Source: an uncultured Clostridia bacterium (GTDB lineage Bacteria; Bacillota; Clostridia; Christensenellales; Borkfalkiaceae). Taken from it: a stretch of DNA of 64,000 bases. The notes beneath the pieces were generated by a model, which saw only the letters and a program-made list of their open reading frames with translations, was not told where the DNA came from and did no database searches. The stretch lies in the NCBI GenBank assembly GCA_944376295.1, contig CALWCE010000008.1, positions 1-64,000 of the forward strand, given 5' to 3'. This document shows, piece after piece, positions 1 through 8,165 of this stretch; within the stretch, counting starts at the first letter, position 1; every line of letters begins with the position of its first letter. The translations under genes and the position numbers were made by a program.

Positions 1-66
1 CTCCGGGAGCATACCGCCGTTTGTTGTCAGCAGCCCGTTTCACGGTCTGCGTGTAGTTCCTTGTAA

Positions 67-603
67 ACTGACCTAAGACAATATGTAAATATCAAAACTC
101 CCAGTCAGGTAAATTTAGTCGTTGAAACAACAAGTAGCGCATATATCATTCCTGCTACCCAGCAAACAGGTCACCCCGTCCTGAATGCTGATTCGAAAAC
201 AAATGTACCTACTATCATCACTTATCCTTCCTTTAATGATACTAGTAATCCGCTTAGAAAAGATGAAAACGGAAGGGTATTTTATTATGCTTGGAATTGG
301 CAGTCTGAGGGTCAGTATAATCTCCCCGAGACCATTCGTTATTATCTTTTTGAAGATGGTATCAAGGCGTTTGTTGCTAATCAGGGTCAGCATCCAACCG
401 ATTCGGATGGTGCAGCTCTCCCCGAAAAAATCGCACAGATTCCAACCATCGAAGAGGGAGAGGGGAAAGACTCTTTCGAATATGATGGCACTCAGAAAGA
501 GCCTGCGCTCGTTGACGACAATGTAGGCTACACGCTTTCTAATCAATTAGATGGTAAAGCTCCTGGTATTTATAAAATATATCAAGACAGTGAGCGACAA
601 TAA
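67..603 (+). pseudogene. Fragment of a repeat-type extracellular protein
   Basis: Frame 1 is open for about 178 codons from just after a stop at 64-66 to a TAA at 601-603, with no credible start codon or ribosome site. The last third (FEYDGTQKEP ... GYTLSNQ ... APGIYKI) has the layout of an MBG/YDGT-type extracellular repeat, as in large Clostridia surface proteins, and breaks off where the next beta strand should begin. Base composition is clearly AT-richer than the rest of the chromosome. Sequence in the MscS style starts immediately afterwards in another frame, so this is a truncated end piece, left either by rearrangement or by an assembly join. The family call rests on a short motif only. 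Confidence 0.45.
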
Positions 604-1486
604 CTTTGTCAACGTGCTCTATCATAAGATCCCCGCGCTCATCCGCAGCGTGCAGATCGTCACCATCGCGGTGCTCCTTTCCATGCTCCTGCGTTTTATC
701 ATGCACAAGGGCTTTGCTCACAGCAACCGCGCGATCACCATCGTCAAGCTCCTCGAAAGCTTCGTGCGCTGGCTCATTGCCATCGTCGCTATCATGATGG
801 TGCTGCATGCGTGGGGCGTGGATACGGCAACGCTCCTTGCCTCCGCAGGTATTCTGACGCTCGTCGTCGGCCTCGGCGCGGAGAGCCTTATCGCGGACAT
901 CATCGCGGGCATCTTCATGGTGTTCGAAGGAGAGTTCCAGGTGGGGGACATCGTCGTCATCAACGATTGGCGCGGCACGGTGCAGGAGATCGGCATCCGC
1001 ACGACCAAGATCGTCGATGCGGGCGGCAACATCAACATCGTTAATAACAGTGAGATCACAACGGTCATCAACCAGACGCAGGAAATTTCTCAGGCGTCCG
1101 TGACGGTGGGCATCGAGTACGGCGAATCGCTTCCCCGCGTCGAGATCGTCATCCGCGACAATCTCGATACGATCAAGGAGCACATCCCCGCCATCATCGA
1201 CGGACCCTTCTATAAGGGGGTCACCGCACTCGGGGCGTCGAGCGTCGATCTTCTGTTTGTTGCAAAGTGCCGCGAGGAGGACATCTTCCAGGTCCAGCGC
1301 GACATGAACCGCGAACTCAAACTTCTCTTCGATGCCAACGACATCGGCATTCCCTTCCCGCAGATCGTCGTCAACGAGCCTACGACCTTCAACACGAAGA
1401 CCACCAAGCGCATGGAAACGGGCGCGCGCGACTTTATCGAAGAGCAGAAGGAACAGTCTAAGGGGCTGGAAGAAGAAAATCATTGA
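551..1486 (+). CDS. mscS: Small-conductance mechanosensitive channel (MscS family)
   Basis: This is a tension-gated inner-membrane channel that releases solutes on osmotic downshock. Three hydrophobic segments lie at about residues 35-58, 68-92 and 97-125, with a Gly/Ala-rich pore helix (LASAGILTLVVGLGAES). The MscS beta domain follows: GDIVVIND, then EIGIRTTKI, then INIVNNSEI. At about 311 residues it has normal length for the short MscS type. The ATG at 551 lies in the foreign fragment upstream and has no ribosome site. A GTG at 590 would remove 13 doubtful residues. The original start may have been lost at the junction near 575-600, so the N-terminus is not reliable. The aquaporin gene follows 15 bases downstream, so the two osmotic-response genes are probably cotranscribed. 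Confidence 0.85.
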   Translation: MVKLLVFIKYIKTVSDNNFVNVLYHKIPALIRSVQIVTIAVLLSMLLRFIMHKGFAHSNRAITIVKLLESFVRWLIAIVAIMMVLHAWGVDTATLLASAGILTLVVGLGAESLIADIIAGIFMVFEGEFQVGDIVVINDWRGTVQEIGIRTTKIVDAGGNINIVNNSEITTVINQTQEISQASVTVGIEYGESLPRVEIVIRDNLDTIKEHIPAIIDGPFYKGVTALGASSVDLLFVAKCREEDIFQVQRDMNRELKLLFDANDIGIPFPQIVVNEPTTFNTKTTKRMETGARDFIEEQKEQSKGLEEENH

Positions 1487-1501
1487 CGGAGATCGATCGA
1501 A

Positions 1502-2218
1502 ATGAGTCTTCCTAAAAAATGTATCGCCGAATTTATCGGCACCATGATCCTTGTCATCTTCGGCTGCGGCGTTGCAGTCGCAACGGGGTGCGAAGGCAAC
1601 GACGGCGTTGTCGCAACGGCGCTTGCGTTCGGGCTCGTCATCGTGGCGATGGCGTACTCTATCGGTAATGTCTCGGGTTGCCACATCAACCCCGCCGTGA
1701 GCCTTGCGATGCTCCTCAATAAGAAGATGACGGGCAAGGAATTTGTAGGCTATGTCGTCTCTCAGGTGCTCGGCGCCATCGCGGGCGCTGCCATCGTGGG
1801 GCTTTTATTCGGGAGCTTCAAAAACCTCGGCGGAAACGCGGTGCAGGCAGCCGTCACCGCGCAGTATGGCGACGTTGCTTCCCTTGCCATCGGTCTCATC
1901 GCGGAGATCGTCTTAACGTTTGGTTTCGTGCTCGCCATCCTCGGCGTCACGTCGAAGACGGACAACAAGACGGTCACGGGCATCGTCATCGGCCTTACGC
2001 TGACGCTCGTCCACCTTCTCGGCATCCGTCTCACGGGTACTTCCGTCAACCCTGCCCGCTCGCTCGGCCCTGCGCTTTTGCAGATGATCGGCGGCGATTT
2101 CACGGCGATCTCCCAGATCTGGATCTTCATCGTCGGCCCGCTTGCGGGCGCAGCGCTTGCGGCGCTTGTCTATCGCTTCCTCGATAAGGGCGAAAGCGGC
2201 TCCGAACAGAGCGAATGA
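1502..2218 (+). CDS. aqpZ: Aquaporin Z-type water channel
   Basis: MIP-family channel of 238 residues for water flux across the cytoplasmic membrane. Two NPA boxes are visible, NPAVSL at about residue 63 and NPARS at about 183, inside six hydrophobic spans. The selectivity-filter positions read as the water type rather than the glycerol type: a His at about 171 in HLLGIRLTGT, a small Thr at about 180, and the Arg of NPAR. The short acidic tail is unremarkable. It follows mscS closely, so joint expression in osmotic adjustment is likely. GlpF-type glycerol transport is the main alternative, disfavoured by the filter His. Confidence 0.9.
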   Translation: MSLPKKCIAEFIGTMILVIFGCGVAVATGCEGNDGVVATALAFGLVIVAMAYSIGNVSGCHINPAVSLAMLLNKKMTGKEFVGYVVSQVLGAIAGAAIVGLLFGSFKNLGGNAVQAAVTAQYGDVASLAIGLIAEIVLTFGFVLAILGVTSKTDNKTVTGIVIGLTLTLVHLLGIRLTGTSVNPARSLGPALLQMIGGDFTAISQIWIFIVGPLAGAALAALVYRFLDKGESGSEQSE

Positions 2219-2270
2219 TCCTTCCTCCTTATCTTGAGAAGGCGTCCCGAACGGGGCGCCTTCATTGGTT

Positions 2271-2648
2271 CTAAAAGAGGTTTGGCAGCGAGACGAGATA
2301 GGTCGAAGGGAGCGTCTCGCACAGCCTTGCAACGATCTCGAGTTTAGAAAGGGCGAGCTCCCTTTCATTTTCCCTCAGGCAGCGGATGCTCTCCGAAAGG
2401 TAGTCGTCGATACGGGATATATCGTTGTGGGGGATCCAGATATGCAGCTCATCCCGCCTTGTTTCCCATGAGGCGTACACGGCTTCCCCGTCTTCTTCGT
2501 TTGCAACGCCCTCTTCCGCCTTTTGGATGAGCGCTGCAACTTCCTCTCCGAAGGCGGAAAACTGCCGCTTCAGATAGATGCCTTCAAAGACCGCCGCGCC
2601 GACGAGCAGCATCCCCGCAAAGAGGATGCTCAGAAGCGATTTTACCAC
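2271..2648 (-). CDS. DUF4363 family protein
   Basis: Protein of 125 residues with one N-terminal membrane anchor (about residues 5-25: LLSILFAGMLLVGAAVFEG) and a helical outer domain rich in Glu and Arg, which matches the DUF4363 layout. The start codon overlaps the end of the upstream DUF421 gene (2642-2648), so the two are translationally coupled. DUF421 and DUF4363 genes are commonly paired in Clostridia. The function is unknown; the pairing suggests a membrane-bound accessory of the DUF421 protein. Confidence 0.75.
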   Translation of the reverse strand: MVKSLLSILFAGMLLVGAAVFEGIYLKRQFSAFGEEVAALIQKAEEGVANEEDGEAVYASWETRRDELHIWIPHNDISRIDDYLSESIRCLRENERELALSKLEIVARLCETLPSTYLVSLPNLF

Positions 2649-3328
2649 GTCCTGCCTCCCGGGTATTCGACCTGCATCGTCTGGTATTTCTTTCCGTTTT
2701 CCTGCAAATAGAGCTTCCCCGTGCCGTCTGCGGTAAGCACGAGGACGTCTTTCTCTTTCACGCCTTTGTTGTGCAGAATGCCGCGGAAGAACTCCGCGGA
2801 AAGCCCCGAAAACTGTAAATTTTTCTCGTCGAACTTGCCCGAAGAGAGGATGACGAGGGGGAGCGAAGTCTGCTTTTCCTCATAGTCCTTCTTCGGGAGC
2901 GCGGAGAAGGTGCCGTTGGATTCGTAGAGGGCGTAATCGATGCTGTCGAGGGAAAAGTAGCCCGCCGTGCGGAGCGATTCGATGAGGTCGCTCACATCGA
3001 GGCGGTTGCGCTTCAATTCATAGGCATCGATGCCGTTCTTGTTGACGACGACGCCCGGTTTTCCCGAAAGCAGCGCCTTGAAGGGCTTGCCTTTGAGGTC
3101 GATGAGGGTGACGAGCTCATGCAGAACAAAGATAGTGACGACGGAGACGATGCCGTAGAGGAGGGGGACGGACGCATCTGCCATGGGGATGCAGGCAAGC
3201 TCGGAAATGAGCAGGGTGATGACGAGTTCGAAGGGCTGCATCTCCCCGATCTGGCGCTTGCCCATCAGCCGCATGATGATGAGAAGGACCAGAAAGACGA
3301 TGACCGTCCTTACCATGATGAGTGCCAT
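2642..3328 (-). CDS. DUF421 (YetF-like) membrane protein
   Basis: Protein of about 228 residues. Three N-terminal transmembrane segments (MVRTVIVFLVLLIIMRLMGK, then ELVITLLISELACIPMAD, then LLYGIVSVVTIFVLHELV) are followed by the soluble YetF domain, with GKPGVVVNKNGI and LRTAGYFSLDSIDYALYES typical of the family. An in-frame extension to 3388 exists, but the ATG at 3328 follows a GAGGGAAA stretch and starts at the usual family N-terminus (MALIMVRT). YetF-type proteins occur in spore-forming Bacillota; the biochemical role is not established. It is divergent from folT, and the riboswitch promoter lies between the two genes. Confidence 0.85.
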   Translation of the reverse strand: MALIMVRTVIVFLVLLIIMRLMGKRQIGEMQPFELVITLLISELACIPMADASVPLLYGIVSVVTIFVLHELVTLIDLKGKPFKALLSGKPGVVVNKNGIDAYELKRNRLDVSDLIESLRTAGYFSLDSIDYALYESNGTFSALPKKDYEEKQTSLPLVILSSGKFDEKNLQFSGLSAEFFRGILHNKGVKEKDVLVLTADGTGKLYLQENGKKYQTMQVEYPGGRTW

Positions 3329-3371
3329 ATGCAAAGTTTGTTTCCCTCGCCCGAAAATATGCCGAATTCGC

Positions 3372-3400
3372 TTGCCGCCCGCCTTCAAAGGTGGTATAAT
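3372..3400 (+). promoter_or_regulatory. Vegetative promoter of the folT riboswitch transcript
   Basis: A -35 TTGCCG at 3372-3377, a 17-base spacer and a perfect -10 TATAAT at 3395-3400 put the transcription start near 3406, at the base of the riboswitch P1 stem. Confidence 0.8.
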
Positions 3401-3401
3401 A

Positions 3402-3504
3402 GCGTCGAAGAGTAGCCAAGGTGCGTTAAGTGCTGCGAAACGGGACGTTGTTCGCAGACGAAAGAGGCAAAAATCTCAGCATTGCCTCTGCGGTGCCGCG
3501 GCGC
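3402..3504 (+). promoter_or_regulatory. Tetrahydrofolate (THF) riboswitch aptamer
   Basis: The conserved class I THF pieces appear in order: GAGTAG at 3410, GCGTTAAGTGC at 3424, GGGACGTTG at 3442, a CGAA segment, the GAGGCAA/TTGCCTC stem (3464-3488), then GCGGTG at 3490. The closing stem GCGTCG (3402-3407) pairs with CGGCGC (3499-3504). It sits directly before a folate-family ECF substrate-binding gene, which is the expected target. It should sense reduced folates and lower transporter expression when they are abundant. Confidence 0.88.
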
Positions 3505-3517
3505 GTCCGCTCGATCT

Positions 3518-3574
3518 GCGCTTTCAAATGTGAAGCGCCCTTTTTGCGGACCTCCTCAATGGGAGGTTTTTTTG
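3518..3574 (+). terminator. Expression platform: terminator hairpin and Shine-Dalgarno hairpin
   Basis: Two hairpins follow the aptamer. GCGCTTTCA/TGAAGCGC (3518-3538) is followed by CCTTTTT, and its 3' arm could instead pair with the aptamer's closing strand GGCGC. CCTCC-TCAAT-GGGAGG (3551-3566) is followed by seven T. Its 3' arm GGGAGG is also the folT ribosome site, nine bases before the ATG at 3576. The second hairpin could therefore stop transcription or hide the ribosome site. Which one operates is inference. Confidence 0.7.
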
Positions 3575-3575
3575 T

Positions 3576-4271
3576 ATGTCCGAAGCAGTCAAACAAGCCG
3601 CAACAAATTCCGCGGCAGCAGGGGAGGGGAAGGAAAGAAAAGCTCCTCTCTGGAAGAGGCTCCTCTTTTCCGATGTGCTCCTCTTCCGTCCGATCTCGCA
3701 CAAGCTCGCCTATATCGGCGTGATGGCGGCGCTCTGTATCGCCGTCAACACCTTCGAGATCAAGTTTGCCGATACGCAGTTCAGTTTCAGCCTGTTCACG
3801 GCGCTCCTTGCAGGCGTTACGCTCGGCGCATTGCCGGGTGCCGTCGCCGTATTCGTGGGCGATCTCTTTGGGTATCTTCTCAACAGCGCGGGGATGTATT
3901 ACTATTGGTGGGTGGCGCTTTCTCTGATGCTCATGTCTATCATCGCAGGGCTCGTGATGCGCATCCCCATGCGGTTCAAGGGGAGCCTCTTTGTAAAACT
4001 TGCCATTGTCACCGCTCTTACCTTTTCGCTCTGCACCGTGCTCGTCAATTCGCTCGGCATGTACTATATCGGCAACAAGATTTTTTTATCGCAAAGCCTC
4101 ATCGACGCCGTCAACGAGCGGTTCGGCGGCGTCTGGTCGTTCGGGAACTACGTCTTCGTGCGCCTCTTTGTGCTGGGACAGATCTACAACAGCATCCTGA
4201 ATTACATCCTTGCCTTTCTCGCGATCCCGCTCCTCAATGCGGTGAAGCCGTTAAAGCTCGGCCTCGAATGA
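3576..4271 (+). CDS. folT: Folate ECF transporter substrate-binding protein (FolT)
   Basis: Membrane S-component that binds folate and uses the shared EcfA-EcfA'-EcfT energising module, encoded in this window at 11844-14382. It has 231 residues with about six hydrophobic spans. The N-terminal span KLAYIGVMAALCIAVN, then the GVTLGALPGAVAVFVGDL segment and the GMYYYWWVALS turn are the pattern of the folate-family S-component. The hydrophilic N-terminus of about 45 residues is longer than usual. The THF riboswitch upstream independently supports the substrate. The ribosome site GGGAGG lies inside the regulatory hairpin. Confidence 0.88.
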   Translation: MSEAVKQAATNSAAAGEGKERKAPLWKRLLFSDVLLFRPISHKLAYIGVMAALCIAVNTFEIKFADTQFSFSLFTALLAGVTLGALPGAVAVFVGDLFGYLLNSAGMYYYWWVALSLMLMSIIAGLVMRIPMRFKGSLFVKLAIVTALTFSLCTVLVNSLGMYYIGNKIFLSQSLIDAVNERFGGVWSFGNYVFVRLFVLGQIYNSILNYILAFLAIPLLNAVKPLKLGLE

Positions 4272-4301
4272 CGAAACTTTGGTGAAAGCCGACCCACGCG
4301 G

Positions 4302-4331
4302 TTGACTTTTTTGCGCCGCAGATGCTATAAT
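4302..4331 (+). promoter_or_regulatory. Promoter of lgt
   Basis: TTGACT at 4302-4307 and TATAAT at 4326-4331 are separated by 18 bases. The transcript would start near 4338, about 30 bases before the lgt start codon. Confidence 0.75.
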
Positions 4332-4370
4332 GTTGTCAATATCTTAAAACCTCATTTTTAGGAGGCCTTC

Positions 4371-5522
4371 TTGCAAACTTTGCTTCTTGCGAAAGACGGA
4401 CCGCTCTTCGGCATCAACGAGCGCGGCATCATCCTCTTCGGGTTCGAAATTTACTTTTATGCCATCTGCATCGTTGCGGGCATGCTGCTTGCGGCGTATC
4501 TTTCCTCTCTCCTCATGCGGAGGAGGAACATCAACCCCGAGCTCATTTTAACGCTGTTTATCGTCTGCATTCCCTCGGCGCTCGTCTGCGCGCGCCTTTA
4601 CTACTGCATCACGGACGGTATGCACATTTCACAGTGGTTCGAGTGGGACAGCATCCGAAGCGGAGGCTTGAGCATCCTCGGCGGCGTCATGGGCGGCGTC
4701 CTCGCGGGGCTTATCGTCTGCCTTATCAAGAAGATCGACTTTCTGCGCGTTGCCGACTGCGTTGTCCTCAACATCCTCGTCGCGCAGGCGATGGGGCGCT
4801 GGGGCAACTTCTTCAACAAGGAAGTGTACGGCGCAGAAGTCACCGACCCTGCCTTTCAGTGGTTCCCGTTCGCGGTGCCTGTGAGCCCTTCGGGCGGCAT
4901 CTACGGCGTCGGATCCTTCTCCGATCCGGGCTCGGAGTGGCACTACGCCTTCTTCTTCTACGAGAGCTGCATCAACCTCATCGGCTGGGCGCTTCTGTTT
5001 TATGCGGCGTGGAAGTGGGATAAAAAGCCCAACGGTCTCTTCGTCTGCGCATACTTTTTCTGGTACGGCCTCGTGCGTTCCGTCATGGAACCGCTGCGCG
5101 ATCCCGCCTATATCTTGAATGGAGGGGGCATCCGCTGGTCGTTCGTGACCTCGCTCATCCTCATGGTGCTGGGGCTCATCGGCGCGGGCGTTCTTCTTTA
5201 TCTCAATTACCGGAAAGAGGGCGCGCTCGTCGGCAGCAAGACGGGCGATCCCTGCGGCATCACGGCGTATATCAAGGCGTATAAGGACGATATTCCCTAC
5301 TACGATAAGATAAATATGCTGGGCGCGAACTATCCGCCTGCCCCTCTGAAGGAGAAGAATAAAAAAGAAGAAGACGTATATCTCGATCCCGCTGCCCACG
5401 ATCTCCCGCTGACAGATGATCGGGAGCAGGACGACAACGACGGCGGACCCGATGACAGCAGCGACGGCGGCTCCGACGACGGCGGCGACATGGGCGATCT
5501 TGATGTGCCCGGAGGGGAATGA
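4371..5522 (+). CDS. lgt: Prolipoprotein diacylglyceryl transferase
   Basis: Transfers diacylglycerol from phosphatidylglycerol to the lipobox Cys of prolipoproteins in the membrane, the first lipoprotein maturation step. Family landmarks are ARLYYC, the GGLSILGGVMGG loop, the signature GRWGNFFNKEVYG (usually GRIGNFxNxExYG) and the YES/FWYGLVRSVME segment. Translation starts at TTG 4371, five bases after AGGAGG. The enzyme core ends near residue 285. An unusual tail of about 100 residues follows, ending in a low-complexity Asp/Gly/Ser run with no known role. lspA, the second maturation enzyme, lies 2 kb downstream, and pncB follows after one base. Confidence 0.95.
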   Translation: MQTLLLAKDGPLFGINERGIILFGFEIYFYAICIVAGMLLAAYLSSLLMRRRNINPELILTLFIVCIPSALVCARLYYCITDGMHISQWFEWDSIRSGGLSILGGVMGGVLAGLIVCLIKKIDFLRVADCVVLNILVAQAMGRWGNFFNKEVYGAEVTDPAFQWFPFAVPVSPSGGIYGVGSFSDPGSEWHYAFFFYESCINLIGWALLFYAAWKWDKKPNGLFVCAYFFWYGLVRSVMEPLRDPAYILNGGGIRWSFVTSLILMVLGLIGAGVLLYLNYRKEGALVGSKTGDPCGITAYIKAYKDDIPYYDKINMLGANYPPAPLKEKNKKEEDVYLDPAAHDLPLTDDREQDDNDGGPDDSSDGGSDDGGDMGDLDVPGGE

Positions 5523-5523
5523 C

Positions 5524-6954
5524 ATGAGAAATTTAACGCTTTTGACCGATCTTTATCAGATCACGATGGGGCAGGGCTATTTCAACGAGGGCAGGCACGA
5601 AGAGATGGCGGCGTTCGACATCTTCTTCCGCCCCAACAAGCTCATCACCTATTCGGTCGCGGCAGGCATGGAGCAGGCTTGCGACTGGCTCATGAGCCTT
5701 CACTTCAACGAGGACGACATCGCCTATCTGCGCTCGCTGAATATCTTTACGGAAGACTACCTTGAATATCTCTCGGGGCTTCGCTTCACGGGCGACATGA
5801 TCGCCGTCAAGGAAGGGGAGATCGTCTTCCCGTATGAGCCCATCCTCACCATCAAGGCGCCCATGATCGAAGCGCAGCTCGCAGAGACCGCGCTTTTGAC
5901 GTTCGTCAATCATCAGACGCTCATCGCGAGCAAGTCCGCTAAAATTTGCGCGGCTGCGGGCGGTGGCGTGATGGAGTTCGGCCTTCGCCGCGCGCAGGGG
6001 CCGGATGCAGGCATCTTCGGCGCGCGTGCCGCCATCATCGGCGGATGCGTGGGCACTTCCAACGTCTATGCGGGCAAAGCCTTCGATGTTCCCGTCTCGG
6101 GCACGATGGCGCACAGCTGGGTGATGAACTTCCCCTCCGAGCTCGAAGCTTTCCGCGCCTATGCCAAGAGTTTCCCGACGGGGTGCTTGCTCCTCGTCGA
6201 CACCTACGATACCTTAAAGAGCGGCGTTCCCAACGCCATTCAGGTCTTCAAGGAACTGCGCGCTTCGGGGCATGAGCCCGTCGGCATCCGCCTCGATTCG
6301 GGCGATCTTGCCTATCTTTCCAAAGAGGCAAGGAAGATGCTCGACAAAGCGGGCTTTGAAAATGCCATCATTTGCGCTTCGGGTGATCTCGACGAGTATT
6401 CCATCCGCTCTTTGAAGGAGCAGGGCGCGCGCATCGATTCGTGGGGCGTCGGAACAAAGCTCATCACGAGCGCCGATATGCCCGCGCTCGGGGGCGTGTA
6501 TAAGCTCGCCGCCGTCTTCGAAAACGGCGAGGAGATCCCCAAGATCAAGCTTTCCGATACCTCGGAAAAGGTCACCAACCCCGGCATGAAGGACGTCTAC
6601 CGCATTTACGACAACGCTTCGGGCAAGGCGATCGCCGACTATATCGTGCGCGCGGGGGAACAAGTGGATACGAATAAGCCGCTCGAACTTTTCCACCCCG
6701 TCGAAACGTGGAAGCGTATGACGGTCGAAAACTTCTCCGTCCGCAACATCCGCGAAACGTGGATCAAAGAGGGCGAGCGCCTCATCTATTCCAAGCCCCT
6801 CAAAGAGATCAACGCCTATTTCCATTCGGAGTATGCGCGCTTCTGGGAGGAGTACACCCGCCTCGATATGCCGCATATCTATAAAGTCGACTTATCGCCC
6901 GCGCTGCATTCCTTGAAGACGGAAATGATGCACCGCTACGGCAAGGGAGTCTGA
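5524..6954 (+). CDS. pncB: Nicotinate phosphoribosyltransferase
   Basis: Makes nicotinate mononucleotide from nicotinate, PRPP and ATP for NAD salvage in the cytoplasm. The ATG at 5524 is chosen because GGAGGGG precedes it and MRNLTLLTDLYQITMGQGY is the family N-terminus; longer in-frame starts lie inside lgt. Visible motifs are FRPNKLI, the FGLRRAQGPDAG loop (phosphate and nicotinate binding), GTMAHSW with its conserved His, VDTYDTL, and GIRLDSGDL. Its 476 residues are normal for the bacterial long form. It is almost contiguous with lgt and with the coiled-coil gene after it. Confidence 0.95.
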   Translation: MRNLTLLTDLYQITMGQGYFNEGRHEEMAAFDIFFRPNKLITYSVAAGMEQACDWLMSLHFNEDDIAYLRSLNIFTEDYLEYLSGLRFTGDMIAVKEGEIVFPYEPILTIKAPMIEAQLAETALLTFVNHQTLIASKSAKICAAAGGGVMEFGLRRAQGPDAGIFGARAAIIGGCVGTSNVYAGKAFDVPVSGTMAHSWVMNFPSELEAFRAYAKSFPTGCLLLVDTYDTLKSGVPNAIQVFKELRASGHEPVGIRLDSGDLAYLSKEARKMLDKAGFENAIICASGDLDEYSIRSLKEQGARIDSWGVGTKLITSADMPALGGVYKLAAVFENGEEIPKIKLSDTSEKVTNPGMKDVYRIYDNASGKAIADYIVRAGEQVDTNKPLELFHPVETWKRMTVENFSVRNIRETWIKEGERLIYSKPLKEINAYFHSEYARFWEEYTRLDMPHIYKVDLSPALHSLKTEMMHRYGKGV

Positions 6955-6955
6955 A

Positions 6956-7441
6956 ATGTTCAAAATGTTTTCCGCAAAGGAAGTGCGCACGCTCGTTCAG
7001 CGCCTCAAAGAGGAGTATGACGGCGTCTTAAAGCGCCAGCGTGAAGTTACCGAAGAGATCCGTGAGGACAACCGCCGTCTCCGTGCCCGCCTCTCCGTTC
7101 TCGAGGGGCAGCGCGGGGAGGTCTCCGAAGCGCTCATGCGTGCCGTTGCGGAAGGGGAGCGTATCAAAAAGGAGGGGAGCGAACAGGCGGATAACGACCG
7201 CAAAGAGCTTCGGCTGCTTGCGGAGAAATGCCGTATCCTGTGCGATCGGCTCAATGCCAAATATCCCGACGAAGAGGACGTTTCCGATTTTCAGGCGTTC
7301 ACCCATTCCCTTCTCGTCTATCTCGGCGAGGAAGAGCAGGACGAGCCCGAATTCGACATGGAAGAAGTGCTCAACCCCAAATATCCGCTCGATCTTTCGA
7401 AGCTGTGCAGAGAGCTCGGCCTCATGGAAGAAGACGCCTGA
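6956..7441 (+). CDS. Coiled-coil protein of unknown function
   Basis: Highly charged protein of 161 residues. Residues from about 10 to 100 are predicted coiled coil with regular Leu/Val heptads (VRTLVQRLKEEY, then LRARLSVLEGQ), and the C-terminus is acidic (GEEEQDEPEF). It starts two bases after the pncB stop with the same operon polarity. The N-terminal KEVRTLVQRL ... EYDGVL layout is loosely like DivIVA-type membrane-curvature or division scaffolds, but the diagnostic N-terminal lipid-binding motif is not clear. I do not assign a function. Confidence 0.6.
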   Translation: MFKMFSAKEVRTLVQRLKEEYDGVLKRQREVTEEIREDNRRLRARLSVLEGQRGEVSEALMRAVAEGERIKKEGSEQADNDRKELRLLAEKCRILCDRLNAKYPDEEDVSDFQAFTHSLLVYLGEEEQDEPEFDMEEVLNPKYPLDLSKLCRELGLMEEDA

Positions 7442-7502
7442 GGCGGATCTTCTACGCAATACTTTGCCCTGCTTTCCGCTGTCACCAGCCCATCAATCTC
7501 AT

Positions 7503-8165
7503 ATGAAGCAAAAACTCATTGTTTTTTTCAAAAAAAGGGAGACGATCGTCGCCCTCATCTCGCTCGTCGTGTTCGGCGTTTTGCTCTGGGTCGACCTTTC
7601 GACAAAGGCGTGGGCGGAGAGCACGAACGTCCGTCAAAACGCTTTCTTTTTGGGGATCGTGCGCTTTTACTTCACCAAGAATACGGGCATGGCGTTCAGC
7701 TGGTTCGACGATAACGAGGCGGCAATGACCGTCGTCACCATCTTCACGGTCGTGCTCATCGTCGCACTCGCGGCGCTCTTTTTCACCGTCTTCAAGCGCA
7801 ATACGCCCGCGCGCATCACGCTTGCCGTCATCGAGGCGGGTGCGATCGGCAACCTCATCGACCGACTTGCTCTGGGGTACGTCCGTGACATGGTCGACGT
7901 CTCGCCGCTCGGCTTCGGCGTGTGCAACTTTGCAGACTTTTTCATCACCTTTGGCGGGGTCGCGCTCCTTGTCGTCATCGCCTTCATCGGCAAGGACGCG
8001 CTCTTCCCGCTCACCAAAAAATGGCGCGATGAGGCAAAAGCCGAAGAGGAAAGGAAAGAAGCGTTGAAAGCCGCGGCGGAAAGTCCTTCCGAAGCGCCTT
8101 CTGCGCAAGACCCCGAAACGCCCTCTTCCGAAGAGGGGAACAACGAGCCAAAACACGATGAATAG
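7503..8165 (+). CDS. lspA: Lipoprotein signal peptidase II
   Basis: Aspartic membrane protease that removes the signal peptide from diacylated prolipoproteins. The product of the ATG at 7503 (MKQKLIVFF) has four membrane spans and the family motifs NTGMAFS (residues 60-66), GAIGNLIDRL, VRDMVD and NFADFF; the catalytic aspartates should be about D129 and D145. Longer in-frame starts run back through the coiled-coil gene and are rejected. No clear Shine-Dalgarno site precedes 7503. A charged Ala/Glu-rich tail of about 50 residues follows the last span and is not part of the normal enzyme. It overlaps rluD by eight bases. Confidence 0.93.
   Translation: MKQKLIVFFKKRETIVALISLVVFGVLLWVDLSTKAWAESTNVRQNAFFLGIVRFYFTKNTGMAFSWFDDNEAAMTVVTIFTVVLIVALAALFFTVFKRNTPARITLAVIEAGAIGNLIDRLALGYVRDMVDVSPLGFGVCNFADFFITFGGVALLVVIAFIGKDALFPLTKKWRDEAKAEEERKEALKAAAESPSEAPSAQDPETPSSEEGNNEPKHDE

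Noticed and set aside
185..526. 113-codon open frame near the left edge
   Set aside because: It is a shadow of the surface-protein frame, which has the recognisable repeat motif.
7041..7502. LspA start inside the coiled-coil gene
   Set aside because: Arg/Ser-rich out-of-frame translation of the neighbouring gene; the real signal-anchor start is MKQKLIVFF.
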